From Gerris lacustris (Eukaryota; Arthropoda; Insecta; Hemiptera; Gerridae), in contig OX578280.1 of NCBI GenBank assembly GCA_951217055.1, positions 33,423,128-33,487,127 on the forward strand: 64,000 bases of DNA, read 5' to 3'. Shown piece by piece: positions 1 through 11,380 of this stretch. Each line of letters opens with the position of its first letter. The stretch's first letter is position 1. The position numbers and the translations under genes are program-made. The notes under the pieces were generated by a model. The model saw only the letters and a list, made by a program, of their open reading frames with translations, searched no databases and was not told the origin of the DNA.

Positions 1-1205
1 ATATTTGAGACTACTTCTTTTTGAGTGAATCGCTTGGGGCACATGAGAAAAGCTAAACTCCAACTTTGCGGGAACTTCTGGAAGGCGGAGGCGGAAGTAC
101 GGGGTGCAATGGTCAAAATAGTATATATACCCTTCATGACGCTGGTTGTTGGAAAGCGCTTTAAGAGTACAATAATTGTTGTTATGTACACTTTTGTTAT
201 ATTTTCATCTAAGAGAACAATGGAAAAATAGGAAAAAATTATTTTTAATAAAAAAAGTATAAATAGTACAGCCAATCTGCCGTGATTAAAGGCAATCTGC
301 GACAAAAAATAAAAAGTAAGAATATGCCATTAGTGCAGTAAATCTGTAAATTTGTGCGACAAAAATTTGAGACTACTTCTTTTACATCAATCGCTTGCGG
401 ATCGTGAGGAAGGCAGAGAGGGGAACACTTTTTTTTTTCGTTATCTCAAGTTCAATTTTTTATTATTTTTCTGACTCCGATTCCTCTTTTTTACCGTTTG
501 ATCGTCTGATCATGAATTTTATGCTGATTCTGCTTCACTCACTAAGGTACGTTTGTCTTTTTCGCTGGCGTTGAAGGCAAAAGTACGACTTGGATGGGAA
601 AGCCAAAGTCAGTATCCTCAAGGAAATCATCTTCAGCATCTACGAGCGGTATGTTGCGGCAATTTTCTCCGCCGCAGTGTTTGCAAGCAACTGAGCATGG
701 GAAACCCTCCTTCCTGCCTGTGTAGCTTGCGGGTACTTGCAAGCTGCACCGCATTTATTTATTTTACAGCTTCAAGCAATGAGTTTCATGAGTCTTTACG
801 GTACTCCGGTACCTTTTGTCCAAAGTAAACAAAGCACACAATGATATACTAAAGCACACAAATTATTTAATAATTGTGTTTCTGACATCATATGATGCAC
901 ATATACCAATTTTCATTCATATCGCATCAAAAATAGTAATATTTTTAATTTGAACTATAAGCAATTTTTCCTGTTTTTCCATGTTATTCCCCTCATAAAT
1001 GAAAATATGAAAAAAAAGTGTTCATAGCAGCAATTACTGTATTCTTAGAGAGCTGTTTATACTATAATAACTTTTGTACCCCGTACCCTGTAGTTTCGCC
1101 TTCCGGAGGGTCCCGCTAAGTTGGAGCTAAGCTTTTCTCATGTGTCCCAAGCGGTCCATGATAAAAAATTAGTCTCGCCTTTTATCACGACAGATTGACT
1201 GTACT
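1..1205. repeat. Element with diverged terminal inverted repeats at left edge
   Basis: The segment around 31-107 reappears inverted at about 1078-1157 at roughly 80% identity. It shares the run CACATGAGAAAAGCT and a CCGGAAGGCG-type block. A second inverted pair lies at about 265-300 and 1168-1203. A partial direct copy of the first 60 bases lies at 361-415. This is the layout of a decayed foldback or DNA transposon, possibly cut by the window edge. No transposase was recognised. Confidence 0.55.
542..754 (-). pseudogene. Cysteine-rich protein fragment inside the left-edge element
   Basis: A 70-codon open stretch has clustered cysteines: GFPCSVACKHCGGENCRN is followed by an acidic segment (DAEDDFLEDTDF). 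The spacing, with a G-x-x-C-S-x-x-C-x-x-C-x-G-x-x-C-x-N pattern, resembles short zinc-binding modules seen in transposon-associated arthropod proteins; that comparison is from memory. It has GC content well above its surroundings and lies inside the inverted-repeat element. I therefore take it as cargo or a remnant of a transposon gene, not a host gene. No complete gene structure was found around it. Confidence 0.35.
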
Positions 1206-1817
1206 ACATAAAAAAGAAACAAAAATGTAATGAGTAAATGTATATTAAAAAGAACTTGCCAAGGTTTAGACCATTGATAACAGTAAAAGTATTTTAAAGA
1301 ATTATTCTTTATCACTAATTAGTAAGTGTGACTAATATATTCTTCTTATTAAATGTTTTTTATGTTTTACTTAATAGATTTAAGATTTAAACTGTTTGTC
1401 TAAGTGCTCTTTCTATTCTACTACCATGCATTGGTTTTACACTCGGTCCATGATCTTTGTTAAGCTTTTGACCTCTGACAATCGTAATACGACATTGATT
1501 ACCTTCTCATAGGCTTTTCTTAAAAAAAAATTGAATTAAATTGATTTGATTTGTTTTTTTATTTTGAGTTTTTGATGGATTTACATGTTTGAGGTCCCCT
1601 GAGTTCAAAAATGAATGTCCGTCGTCTGTAATCTATGCTGACACGTGGAGCCTAAACGTGTGGGCCGATTTTGATGATATGTGGCATACAGATTCAGAAA
1701 AATCATGCCCTGATCCAAAATTTGGGAATAAATTTTAGGATTAAATTTTGGGGCGGTACCCCACAAAACTCTGAAAAAAAGTGAAAATAATTATTTCTTG
1801 AAATAAAATATAGTCAA
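1206..1817. other. Intergenic or intronic AT-rich stretch, no gene seen
   Basis: No exon-like frame on either strand. The part near 1575-1790 has more balanced base composition and reads like an old dispersed repeat, but no ends could be placed. Confidence 0.5.
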
Positions 1818-1958
1818 AATCAAATTATAATTATTATTTACTACGGGAAACAGACAGTGAAAAATACACTCCCGCGCCGGGATTTGAACCACCATTGGCG
1901 CGGGAGTGTATTTTTCACTGTCTGTTTCCCGTAGTAAATAATAATTATAATTTGATTT
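1818..1958. repeat. Foldback element with tRNA T-arm at its centre
   Basis: Near-perfect palindrome. The outer arms carry ACTACGGGAAACAGACAG and an AAATCAAATTATAATTATT block. The centre holds CCGGGATTTGAACC, which on the other strand is a tRNA B box (GGTTCAAATCC). The same arms flank the larger tRNA-like foldback at 5051-5272, so both belong to one family. Confidence 0.8.
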
Positions 1959-2059
1959 AAATTATTTAAACTTTCCGTAGTATGAAAACTACCAAAAACT
2001 TAAAATTGAATTTAAAATATAGTCTTTAAATACGAATCCAACCAAATAAGTCGTTTTCC

Positions 2060-2135
2060 TGGGGAAAAAACTAGTTACTGAGCTTTTTAACGCGGACCGT
2101 GAGGGGCCGGATTCGAGTCCCCGCTGGGGAAAAGT
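2060..2135 (+). repeat. Possible tRNA-derived SINE fragment
   Basis: A B-box-like GGATTCGAGTCCCC sits at about 2108-2121, following a tRNA-like GC-rich stretch. No A box or full cloverleaf was found, so this is only a candidate SINE head. Confidence 0.25.
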
Positions 2136-2227
2136 TAATTTATGGTAATTGTACACTTTTTTTTATAAAACAACTATGTACATCGATAGAAAAAACTTTA
2201 AGGAACATCAAGCAAAATTCGAAGAAA

Positions 2228-2394
<167 letters not shown>

Positions 2395-2983
2395 TAAAAT
2401 CCATATACGTAGATTTTTATGACTTCAAGGAACATCTATGCCAAATTTGAAGAAAATCTATCGACGCGTTTGGTCGTAACATGTGGAAGAAAAGTTGAAA
2501 CATAGACTTCACTACGTTCGGTCAACAAGACTGTTGTAAAAAATGTGTTATAGTGGTCTCATATTTGCATACATTCTAAAAATAACAACACATAAACCAT
2601 TGTTTTATCAATAGTATAATAATAATTACATTATATAGGTATATTTACAGTCTAAGTATTAAACTAGATGGAAATGTTTAGGAATATACCATACAGGCAT
2701 AACATTCATCAGTTCACACTGATTTTGCAAAAGCAATTAAATAATCACATTCTATATTTTTATAGTAGGAGTTAGTATTGGGTTATGCTTATCTATTATT
2801 ATTTATACAAAATTGTACACAAAAACTGTTTGTTTCTCTTCGTGTCTGTAGACTTTAGAGTTAAGATGAAAGCGTATACATTTATTATCTTCAGTTCAAG
2901 TGAAAAGGTTAAATAATATCGCATCAGTCGTTATTGTTGTTGGTATTTTTATATAGTTAATATTCTTGAGGTTCATTGTTTAC

Positions 2984-3086
2984 CTGTCAGTTCCTTGAAC
3001 ACACTTGAAGTCAACACCAAGAGATGCTGACTCTTCCAGCATCTGTTCACATTGTTGATATTTGTCTTTTGGAACGCACATTCGAA
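2984..3086 (-). CDS. Transferrin-like gene, coding exon 2
   Basis: The acceptor TAATTTTCAG is followed by 103 bp open in the phase left by exon 1. The donor is CAG|GTAAAC at 2983. The exon encodes the first conserved cysteines of the transferrin N-lobe. No continuation exon was seen between 1 and 2983. Confidence 0.82.
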
Positions 3087-4751
3087 CTGAAAATTACAGA
3101 AATAAATATTATTTTAATAAATTAGTAGATTGTTCCTTGTAGTATAAATTCTTAATTAGTTGGATCTTTTAAGGAAAATTCTAACACTTTTTGTCTATTT
3201 TTTTCTATAAACATTTTGAAAGTACTTATTTAAATCGGACAGATTCTCGTCAATTCACCTGAAGTCAGGTACTGTCCATTACACTATTATTTAACAATAT
3301 CTCAGACATCGAAATATATATAAAAAAAACTACCAAGAACAACACATTTGTACTACCTACTTCAACTTAACTTCCATATTTTTCGACCTTAACTACCTAT
3401 AGGTACTGAGGCGTTTGAATTTTCCTTAAAAGACCCAACTAATTAAGAAATTATTATTTTTAAATATCGCTATGTTAAGTCGTATGTTGGTTTTCCGATT
3501 AATTTATTTTCCTTTACACAAGAAGAGATGAAGTAACAGATAGAGTGGAGTAGTTTATTATAACATATTGTAGTAGTTATTATTACCATATTTTATGTGG
3601 GCCTTTTAATATTACCACGTTTTATTAGAAAAGCCAGTGCGGGCAATGTGTGGCCCTCTGCTGGCAGGAGGCCCATTTTAATAATAAAATAATTAAATTA
3701 TTGAGATTCATATACGTACAAAGTCGTCAAGTATATACATTTCAGAGTTCAAAGTCACGATCCTTTGGTAAAAAGTAAAAAATATATGGTTCTTGTGAAG
3801 GTTGGCCATGAACTTAGGCCAGAAAATAATAATAAAACTTATAGGAGAAAAAGAGTTAGAACAACGAAATAAAACTAATACTATTATATGAGCTTAGTAC
3901 AAAAGGACTTTAACCTTGGCCTTGGGGCTTCTCACGAACAAAACATAAACTAAAAATATAAAGAAGCGACTGCATTTTGCTTTTTTTTCAAAGCGATTGT
4001 TAAAGCTAATTTACATGCTTAACATGCTATTACAATAAAGATTGAGTTACTCCTAGGGATTTGTATCAATAAAACTAAGTAAAGGCCCCCATACACGATC
4101 AAATATTTTGCGCAAACATGATGTTTGCTGATGTCGGGCAAATTTAGGCCATAGACGTCAAACATCAAACAGCCCCATATATACAGTCAAAATGTTTGCG
4201 CATACATTTTGACGATGTATGGGGGCCTTAAGTATCTTATGAGGAAAAAAGTATAATTTTATTTACAAGTATAAAATACACTCAGCACATTAACATAAAC
4301 ACACCTAACCTACCTTGTATTAGGTACACTATAAGTGTTCAAGTATGTATATATACACGTTCAGACCCGGGTTTGCAATGGCAAGATTGTTGCGCTTTTA
4401 TTCTATAATTATATGGGTTAAATAATGTAAATAAATTCACTCTGAATTTTCTCTTATGCCGGCTCATGCTTATTTTAGTGTTCGATCTATAGCATTTATA
4501 GTTGGTGATAATTTTGTTTAAATTAGCTAGGGCGTATTTATCACTAATTATAATTATATTCTCAGATTGACAGCACTTATTCAATATTTTTTTATATATA
4601 TATTTATTTAATATATATATATATTTTCAGAAAAATCAAAATTTGAGGATGCTACCCACAAAAAACTCTAAAACACACGAAAAAAAACATTGTCTCGTAA
4701 AGATTTCGACGATTTGATCAAATAATTTTCTAAAATGTATTTCATTTAAAT

Positions 4752-4823
<72 letters not shown>

Positions 4824-7282
4824 AGCTAACCATATAGATTGATCCTGGAAGAAATCTAGTTTCCGTAATATTGGATAAAAATTAATTTGCCCCTCTGAAA
4901 TCAAAACCGAAATGCACCTGCTGAACACTTTATAATTAATACTAAAAATAAATTAATTAACTTAGACACTGTAGAATTTAAATTCAGAAGTAGGTAAATG
5001 CAAATGTTTTGTTTGAGTTAGTCAGACCGCTTTTATATTATCTTCTGTTTTTAATTTAAATCAAATTATAATTATTATTAACTACGGGAAACAGACAGAG
5101 AAAAATACACTCCATCGCCGGGATTTGAACCACGGGTCTCCTGTATAGCTTAGTTGGTAAGAGCATCTGTACTGGAAATACAGGAGACCCGTGGTTCAAA
5201 TCCCGGCGCTGGAGTGTATTTTTCTCTCTCTGTATCCCGTAGTTAATAATAATTATAATTTGATTTAAATTAAAAATTAAACTTTCCGCAGTATGAAAAC
5301 TAACAAAACTTAAAAATTGATTATCTTCTGTGTAAAGATAGAGGGAAATATATGCAGCTTGAAAGCAAAAACCAAAATCAAATTGTTTAACAAAAAAGTA
5401 AGAATTATTATAGACATATGTCTTTATAGAAAAAAAAAAAAAAAATTAAATATAGGTTCGTGAGCCCACTAAAATTTTGCCACTTAGCCCGTGGAGATAC
5501 ATAAACTGCTTTAGGGCTAACTTAGCCCTAAAGCAGTTTATGTATCTCCACTAAACTAGCAATAAACTTTTGCTTCCAAGCTTACCGAAGGTAAAGGAAC
5601 CTATTTGATCGTTTTGAAGAACGAAAATATTTTATCTCCTATTTCAAAAATTCCAAGACAAATCCGTTTCAGACATCAGGGAACATTTTTGGTTCCGTAT
5701 CAATTATTGCGAACCAACATATGTATTTATGTATCTCAAAAACTACTCGTCTGATTTTTATGAAATATGGATGGAAGGTCATAATTAGCCCATTGTTGGT
5801 CCCATTATAAGTTTCAACCTTCTGCGCCCATTTTTTTATCTACCACATGACACAAACATAAATTTATATACCTCAATATCTTCATAAGTACTCATCTATT
5901 TTTTACGAAATTTTGATGGTTTGTCAAACATAGTCCGCATAATGCTCCAAATTAATTTCAATCTGCGCTCTTTAATTTTTCTACATTGATACTTTAATTC
6001 AGGTAAAAAATCAAAATAATTTTGACAGATTTACAAAACGAGGGAAAATTAAATTAATTTGACAATAATAGGTTGTAAAAGCATAAAATAATTAAAGTAT
6101 ACGAAATAGGAGCGAGGAAACTATGTGCCACACAAATTGGCAGACAATTTGAGAGGAATGATATGTTTCAAGTTCGTAAACCAATTTTATATTCCTAAAC
6201 TGGCTAATTGAATAATTTTGAAATAACATATTCCAATATTTAGGTCTAGAATCCTTCAACATATTTTAAAAATGTTAATATTCTGTTTTTCTAATAATAA
6301 TTCTAGTCGTATAGTTATCTCCACAAGTATTTGCAAGTTGAAAAGATTAAGGCTCTACCGCTCTTTGAGGTTAGAAAAATCATTAAATTGAAAATTGTAT
6401 TGGTTCTAAGCAAGATATCAAAAATCTAATCACAGGCTTCATTCCTAATTTTAATTCTGCACAATTTGAGCCCTATTTCAACTTCCTATGATAAATAGTA
6501 CAGGCGCCATTTCAATACAACGATAAAACTCGTTGTATTAAAATGGCGCCTGTACTATTTATCATAGGAAGTTGAAATAGGGCTCAAATTGTGCAGAATT
6601 AAAATTTGGAGTGAAGCCTGTGATTAGATTTTTGATATCTTGCTTAGAACCAGTATAATTTTAATTTTACTGTTTTTCCTAACCTCAAAGGGCGGTAGAG
6701 CCTTAAGGAGTAAAATTAAGTGCGAAGATTTGGAATTTTAAAGAACACTTTATTTTTATCAAGAAAAAAACAGAACTAAAGTATAGGAAATACGAAGTTT
6801 CTCGTTGATAATAACACATGCACTATTAGCATTCTTATGTTATGTTTCTACTGGATGCATTTATGTTTTTAAAAAAGTAATAGCGTTTTCGTTTTAATGG
6901 TTACTTAAATTACTACAATGTTAACTTTTCTTAACCCCAAGGGAGTAAGGGAGCATTAATCAATTTAGAGTTTAAAAAAAAACAGACACAATAAAACTCA
7001 AAGCGAAAAAATTAATTAATTTTATTGTTAAAAAACCTATTGTATATAGGATATTTATCCTACAGGTTTCAACAGCTTTTTTGGTCAATATAAGTTCTTT
7101 GAATTTTATTTAATATTAAAACCAATAATAAAAAGAGGTTTGGTAAAAGGTGGGAATTAAAAAAAAAACAAAACACAAAGCTACTAACTAAAAACGTTTA
7201 GAAAGTATTAATTACCAGTATTGTCCGAAGATGTAGCTGATGCCAGCAAGAAGCCAGCTAAAAGCACCAAAATGCTCTTCAT
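2984..7282 (-). CDS. Transferrin-like secreted protein, 5' part (exons 1-2; rest beyond left edge)
   Basis: Coding exon 1 is 7282-7216 and exon 2 is 3086-2984, joined at phase 1 across a 4.1-kb intron with GT-AG ends. Exon 1 encodes a signal peptide (MKSILVLLAGFLLASATSS). Exon 2 continues VRMCVPKDKYQQCEQML and ends ..FKCVQGTD at phase 2. The order LCVP..Y..CEQML......ECV..(R)D is the start of the N-lobe of insect transferrin 1, with two of its conserved cysteines. Insect Tsf1 is a haemolymph glycoprotein of about 650-700 residues that binds iron, withholds it from microbes and moves it between tissues. Only about 56 residues are in the window, so iron ligands cannot be checked. The missing exons should lie left of position 1 on the same strand. 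Confidence 0.8.
4082..4229. mobile_element. Short PIF/Harbinger-like MITE
   Basis: The terminal inverted repeats start AGGCCCCCATACA and end TGTATGGGGGCCT, with TAA on both sides as a 3-bp target duplication. Internal copies of GTTTGCGCA-type sequence extend the inverted repeat. A 3-bp TAA/TTA duplication is typical of the PIF/Harbinger superfamily. Confidence 0.7.
4751..4822. repeat. (CA)n/(TA)n microsatellite
   Basis: A short CA run passes into about 60 bp of TA repeats. Confidence 0.95.
5051..5272. repeat. Foldback element carrying a tRNA-like sequence
   Basis: The arms match the 1818-1958 foldback (ACTACGGGAAACAGACAG and the flanking AATCAAATTATAATTATT block) and surround a tRNA-like core. 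The inner arms also pair: the 5' side of the tRNA-like sequence plus an antisense copy of the T-arm pair with the anticodon-to-T-arm side. The whole unit can therefore fold both as a tRNA and as one long hairpin. Confidence 0.8.
5139..5214 (+). tRNA. tRNA-like sequence, anticodon GGA (likely pseudogene or SINE head)
   Basis: A canonical A box (TAGCTTAGTTGGTAAGAGCA) at 5146-5165 and B box (GGTTCAAATCC) at 5193-5203 are correctly spaced. The anticodon arm CTGTA/TACAG is perfect, with loop CTGGAAA and anticodon GGA. The acceptor TCCTGTA pairs only partly with CGCTGGA, the T stem has mismatches, and there is no long variable arm as tRNA-Ser would need. It probably has working pol III promoter boxes but is not a good tRNA gene. 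Confidence 0.4.
5489..5553. repeat. Perfect small palindrome
   Basis: About 30-bp arms starting GTGGAGATACATAAACTGC and containing TTTAGGGCTAA pair exactly around a 2-4 bp centre. Confidence 0.9.
5585..5960 (-). repeat. Dispersed repeat, family C copy
   Basis: The segment at about 5600-5705 (AACATTTTTGGTTCCGTA and neighbours) is the reverse complement of 19960-20045. The family carries a GACGGACAGAC-type motif in the second copy. Ends not defined. Confidence 0.5.
6348..6706. repeat. Long hairpin (foldback MITE)
   Basis: Two arms of about 175 bp, starting TAAGGCTCTACCG and ending CGGTAGAGCCTTA, pair with few mismatches around a short centre near 6530. The hairpin lies in transferrin intron 1. 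Confidence 0.85.
7216..7282 (-). CDS. Transferrin-like gene, coding exon 1 (signal peptide)
   Basis: ATG at 7282-7280 follows the sequence CATCAGG and opens a classic hydrophobic signal peptide of about 18 residues. The exon ends ..GACAATACTG with a GTAATT donor at 7215, leaving phase 1. The 67 bp match the usual short first exon of secreted insect proteins. Confidence 0.85.
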
Positions 7283-7480
7283 CCTGATGCTTGATCAATT
7301 TTAATTAGTGGCAATGCTAAAGATCGTCCTAATTGCTTACTGGTGGAACTGACCAAGCCCTCTTCCAGTCTCAAACTAAATCTTTCCACTGATATCCCGA
7401 GTTATAAGATGTAGAACCAGCAGTACCCCCTCCTCATATCGTATCTTCCCGGGAACTCCCCCCGCGGGAATTTTCGATTC
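7283..7480 (-). promoter_or_regulatory. Transferrin-like gene promoter with two NF-kB-like sites
   Basis: GGGAACTCCC at 7451-7460 fits the kB consensus GGGRNNYYCC exactly. GGGAATTTTC at 7466-7475 is a close second. They are 6 bp apart and about 170-195 bp upstream of the ATG. A TTATAA box is at 7402-7407, and TCAGT initiator-like motifs lie near 7388-7392 and 7347-7352. Immune induction of insect transferrin through Rel factors is established; its operation here is inference. Confidence 0.6.
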
Positions 7481-7899
7481 TTATCACGTCTATTATTAAT
7501 TGTCTCGGATCATTTGTCAAAATATCTAATTTATTATAACCTTTTCTATCTTCTGTTATAATATTGCTTTAACCTTTGTTCTTTTTTTTAAAGATCTTTT
7601 CGATTTTAGATAAGTTATTGGTAAACTAATTATAGTAAGAACTAACATCTTAATAACCTGGTTAATAAAAATAACACCCAAAAATGAATTAAAATAAAAT
7701 AATAAATTAGACTGTTATAAATGATTTAATATATATGCTAACAAATAATGGTTTAGTTTAGTCTCTCTTAAACGATTCAAATTTCAGTAATTTATCAGTA
7801 AATTTTAAAATATCCCACTGTCTGTGCTAGTTGAAATTTGTCTTGACGCTTATTTATATATCTAACTGGGTTTATATAATTATAAACGTCACAATATTT
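7481..7899. other. AT-rich intergenic stretch, no gene seen
   Basis: No exon-like frames or clear repeat ends. Confidence 0.5.
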
Positions 7900-10440
7900 A
7901 GGGTCCGTAGGCAAAACCAAGGACCCTTATATTTTCCTGCGTGTGTCTGTCCGTGTCCGTCCGTCCTGTCGCGTGCTCTCACGGCTACACCTTTCGTCCG
8001 ATCACTTTGAAATTTGGCATGTATGGTGTCTTGTACCTGCCCACATATTTTAAAAATATAGCGACGTAAAAAAAATATTTTTCAAAAAAATTAGGGTAAA
8101 AAACTTATTATAAAAGGGTACGTCGAGCTGAATACAAAAATATATAATTCTTTGGATATAACTTTGATAGGGCGAGCGTAGGCAAGTTTGAAGTGGGTAT
8201 GAAACGGGCCCCCCCCCCCCCTCTAACTCGCTTATGTGAAGAGCAAAAAATCTGAAAAAATTCCTGAACATTCTTCGACCAAAAGTAAAGATACCACTTT
8301 TTGGAAATTTCGAAAAAAAAATTACTTTATTTTTTATTGACAAAATACGTTTTTTTTTATAATTACGGTCGTTTCGATGTATTTATTTAGGAACGCGGCA
8401 GCGTTCCGCCCAGGGCCGCAGCTACATATTTTGCCAGGAGGGGCAAGCCCTAATTTTGCCGCCCCCTTCCACCACCCCCACCCCATTGCTATCCTAGCAA
8501 TTCGCCAATACCTATTACTCCTACTCCTAAGTCAGCTTGTGAAAAATCTTGAAATATTTATTAATATTTGAGATAAAATATAAAATCATGTTTTAAGTTG
8601 ATAACTAAGGTTTATTTGAAATTCAAGTAAAATCTTTTTAATATACCAGAAAATATTATACATACACGCAGAAAATATTATACATCATACATAAAACAAT
8701 TCTTCCAAAAACTAAAAGTGTATTTATGTAAATTTGACTTTTCGGCTGCAAATGTTTTGATTATTTTTTATCGATGCTCTTTGATATTTAATGGAAAAGA
8801 GACTTAAATCATCAGAGACATCGAAAAGAAACAACTAAACTCTAGTAAATTAAAATCTATTTATAAATAATAAACTCCTGTTCAGTTTAGTTAAAATAGA
8901 TGCCAGTCCTACTAATCTCTCTTCTGTCATACATGAACCTAACCCAAAGGGGGCCCGGGGGGCCTCCCCCGGAAAATTTTAGAAAATTAGGTTCAAAATG
9001 TTGAATTTTGGGCCTTTTTTAGAGCTTTTTCAGCTAAAAAAAAAGCATCACCTAAAAGTTTGTTTAAAATTATTTCTGCAGAATTCTTAAAACATTTATT
9101 AACTAAATCGGTTTTTAGACTAAAAAAAAAAAGTTTTACCTTTAACGCTATACTATGCTATTAATTCTTTCTGATTCATTATGAAATACCTTCACAACGT
9201 CCTATACAGCAACTGAACTAGGGGATACACACTCAACTGAGTATATAAACAAACAACCATTAAAGTATGCAAATAAACAAACACAAAATAGTTTAATGTT
9301 TGTATCCCACATAAACATGTAAAGTGGGAATCCCAGTTTTAAATGTTAATATTAACTTGACTCTTGATCCATAAACAATAATCATTTATTTGCAAAATAA
9401 TTATATTATTAGTTTTAAATGAGGTCTCTCCTAATTTAAGTTATTCATCTATCTTTCTATGTAAAAACATTAACTTCTTGGGGGGCAAATATCTTGCGGC
9501 GCCCCTCAGGCCCTAGCGGCCTAGGGTCGCGCCGGCCTGTGTCTAGTTCGTAGGGATAGGGCGCGCATCGTCGAGACGGACTACGCGAAAACTACACTGT
9601 GACCCGAGCATGAAATAGGGAATTAAGAAGGCATCTACTCACTGACAGTACTGCGTTCATATCGCTCACTCTCATCTGCCTAGCTCGCATGCCGCCCTCT
9701 ACACCTGCATCACTGTGTCATATTACAGGTCTTAAATTAGTTAAATAAATTTAAAGTCTGTTAATCATTTTGCCGCCCCCTACATTTTGCCGCCCGGGGC
9801 AGAAGACCCCCCCTGCCCCCCCCTAGCTGCGGCCCTGGTTCCGCCCTCCAAGTCAAAAAGTCAAAATTTCACAAAAGCTGCCAGTGTATATATACTGTAG
9901 GTGACAAACTAGGGTTTTTGAGGGTCTGCAGCGTGGAATACATACAAGCTACCGAAATAATTTTTTAATATCTTTGAAGGCCGTGTCCTGTAGATCAAAA
10001 TAACAAAAAAATGTCGAAATCGGTCAAATAGAAGTAGAGAAAAATAGGTTTGAACATGGTAGTTTTGATGACTTCTTATTCTTATTCTTATTCTTCCTTC
10101 ATTTTACGTTGACGCACCTACAGCCTAAACTACTGAACCGATTTTAATGAATGAGGGCTTTTTGGATTCGTCTAGGGCCCTAGTGCATTCCTAGATCAAA
10201 CAATTAGATAACTCATCCCTACGCTGAACGCGGAGCGAGAAACCAAGCTAGCGAACAGTCACTTTAACGTTGACGCACCTACAGCCTAAACTACTGAACC
10301 GATTTTAATAAATGAGGGCTTTTTGGATTCGTCTAGCGCCCTAGTGCACCCCCCCCCCCCTAAGGTCAGGATCCAGCTGGATATGCACAAGTGACAGCAA
10401 CGTTAGTGTATCTAGGTGGCCAAATGCTGCTAAAAATCTT
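7900..10440. repeat. Older dispersed repeat interrupted by a hAT element
   Basis: The start carries GTCTGTCCGTGTCCGTCCG and a CTTTGAAATTTGGCATGTATG stretch typical of insect interspersed repeats. It is split by the hAT insertion at 8411-9837 and resumes at 9846. A duplicated segment (GTTGACGCACCTACAGCC and onward) occurs at about 10109-10195 and 10267-10350. Confidence 0.5.
8411..9837. mobile_element. Non-autonomous hAT element with 8-bp target duplication
   Basis: Termini CAGGGCCGCAGCTA and TAGCTGCGGCCCTG are inverted repeats. The element is flanked exactly by GTTCCGCC at 8403-8410 and 9838-9845. CAGGG ends and an 8-bp duplication define the hAT superfamily. The 1427-bp body has a GC-rich region at 9485-9700 and CCGGGGG-type blocks, but no recognisable transposase. 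Confidence 0.9.
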
Positions 10441-10466
10441 TATATGCTGCTACTATAAGAATGTTA

Positions 10467-10700
10467 CAGTCTATAAGATTAGAGTTGGCACAATCGAAGG
10501 CGGGAAAATTTTGAGAGGGAAACGGTTCTATTGCTCCGCCATCTTGAATGCAACTTTATAAAAAAATGCCGCACTCTACCCCTGTTACACAAAAAAAATA
10601 TAACATGGCAACACTGATTTTCCCTTTTTATAACCCCAAAACTACCTTCACGTTTGTTGTTTCTCGCCTTCGATTGTGCCAACTCTAATCTTATAGACTG
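10467..10700. mobile_element. Tc1/mariner-type MITE
   Basis: The terminal inverted repeats start CAGTCTATAAGATTAGAGTT and run about 36 bp. The 234-bp element is flanked on both sides by TA (10465-10466 and 10701-10702), the target duplication of the Tc1/mariner superfamily. No transposase. Confidence 0.88.
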
Positions 10701-10839
10701 TAAGTTCTTTCAATGTCATAGGTCTCGTAGTTCTCCAATCTCCATAGATCTTGTCCAACTCTTAACTTCACTTTTATACTCTAATGTGTGGGAATAAACA
10801 GTTTAAAAAATCCTTCCTTAGAGACCGTACAGTCATGAA

Positions 10840-11380
10840 ATCTGACCAAAAACTACTTGTGTGGTAAAAAAACACCCCGCCAAGTCTGTGGTCCAAAAAA
10901 GTTGTGAAATCAGCTTTCTGTCCCGCCAAGTGATGTTGGCACTTTCTCCTGGCCCAACACTGTCAACTTATATATTTATCAGCTTCTTCTCCTTGGCGGT
11001 GTGAGGAAAGTCTTTTAACAGTGTTGTTGAAGGCTCTTCTCGATGCCACAATGATCATTGCTGTAAATCTTTCCCATTATCAAAAAGCAAATAAAATATA
11101 AATAAGTAATATACAAATTAAGCTTTCAAGGAATGACCTCATGCAACTACTACTTTCTTTGCAGAGGATGCGTGGAATACAACCAGTTAACTTAGGCACA
11201 CCGTAGTACTGCAGGCACACCGCCAAGGAGAAGAAGCTGATAAATATCTAAGTTGACAGTGCTGGGCCAGGAGAAAGTGCCAACATCACTTGGCGGGACA
11301 GAAAGCTGATTTCACAACTTTTTTGGACCACAGACTTGGCGGGGTGTTTTTTTTACCACACAAGTGGTTTTTCGTCAGAT
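10840..11380. repeat. Element with ~165-bp terminal inverted repeats
   Basis: Left arm 10840-11006 (through CACCCCGCCAAGTC and TTGGCGGTGTG) pairs with right arm 11216-11380, leaving about 210 bp between. The high arm identity suggests a recent foldback-type insertion. No coding content recognised. Confidence 0.85.

Larger units (their letters stand above)
3087..7215 (-). other. Transferrin intron 1, filled with repeats
   Basis: No other exon was recognised. The intron contains the MITE at 4082-4229, the TA tract at 4751-4822, the tRNA-like foldback at 5051-5272, the palindrome at 5489-5553, a dispersed repeat at about 5585-5960 and the long hairpin at 6348-6706. The remainder is plain AT-rich DNA. 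Confidence 0.7.

Noticed and set aside
5139..5214. Functional tRNA-Ser gene
   Set aside because: The T stem and acceptor stem have mismatches, there is no long variable arm, and it is embedded in a foldback repeat family.
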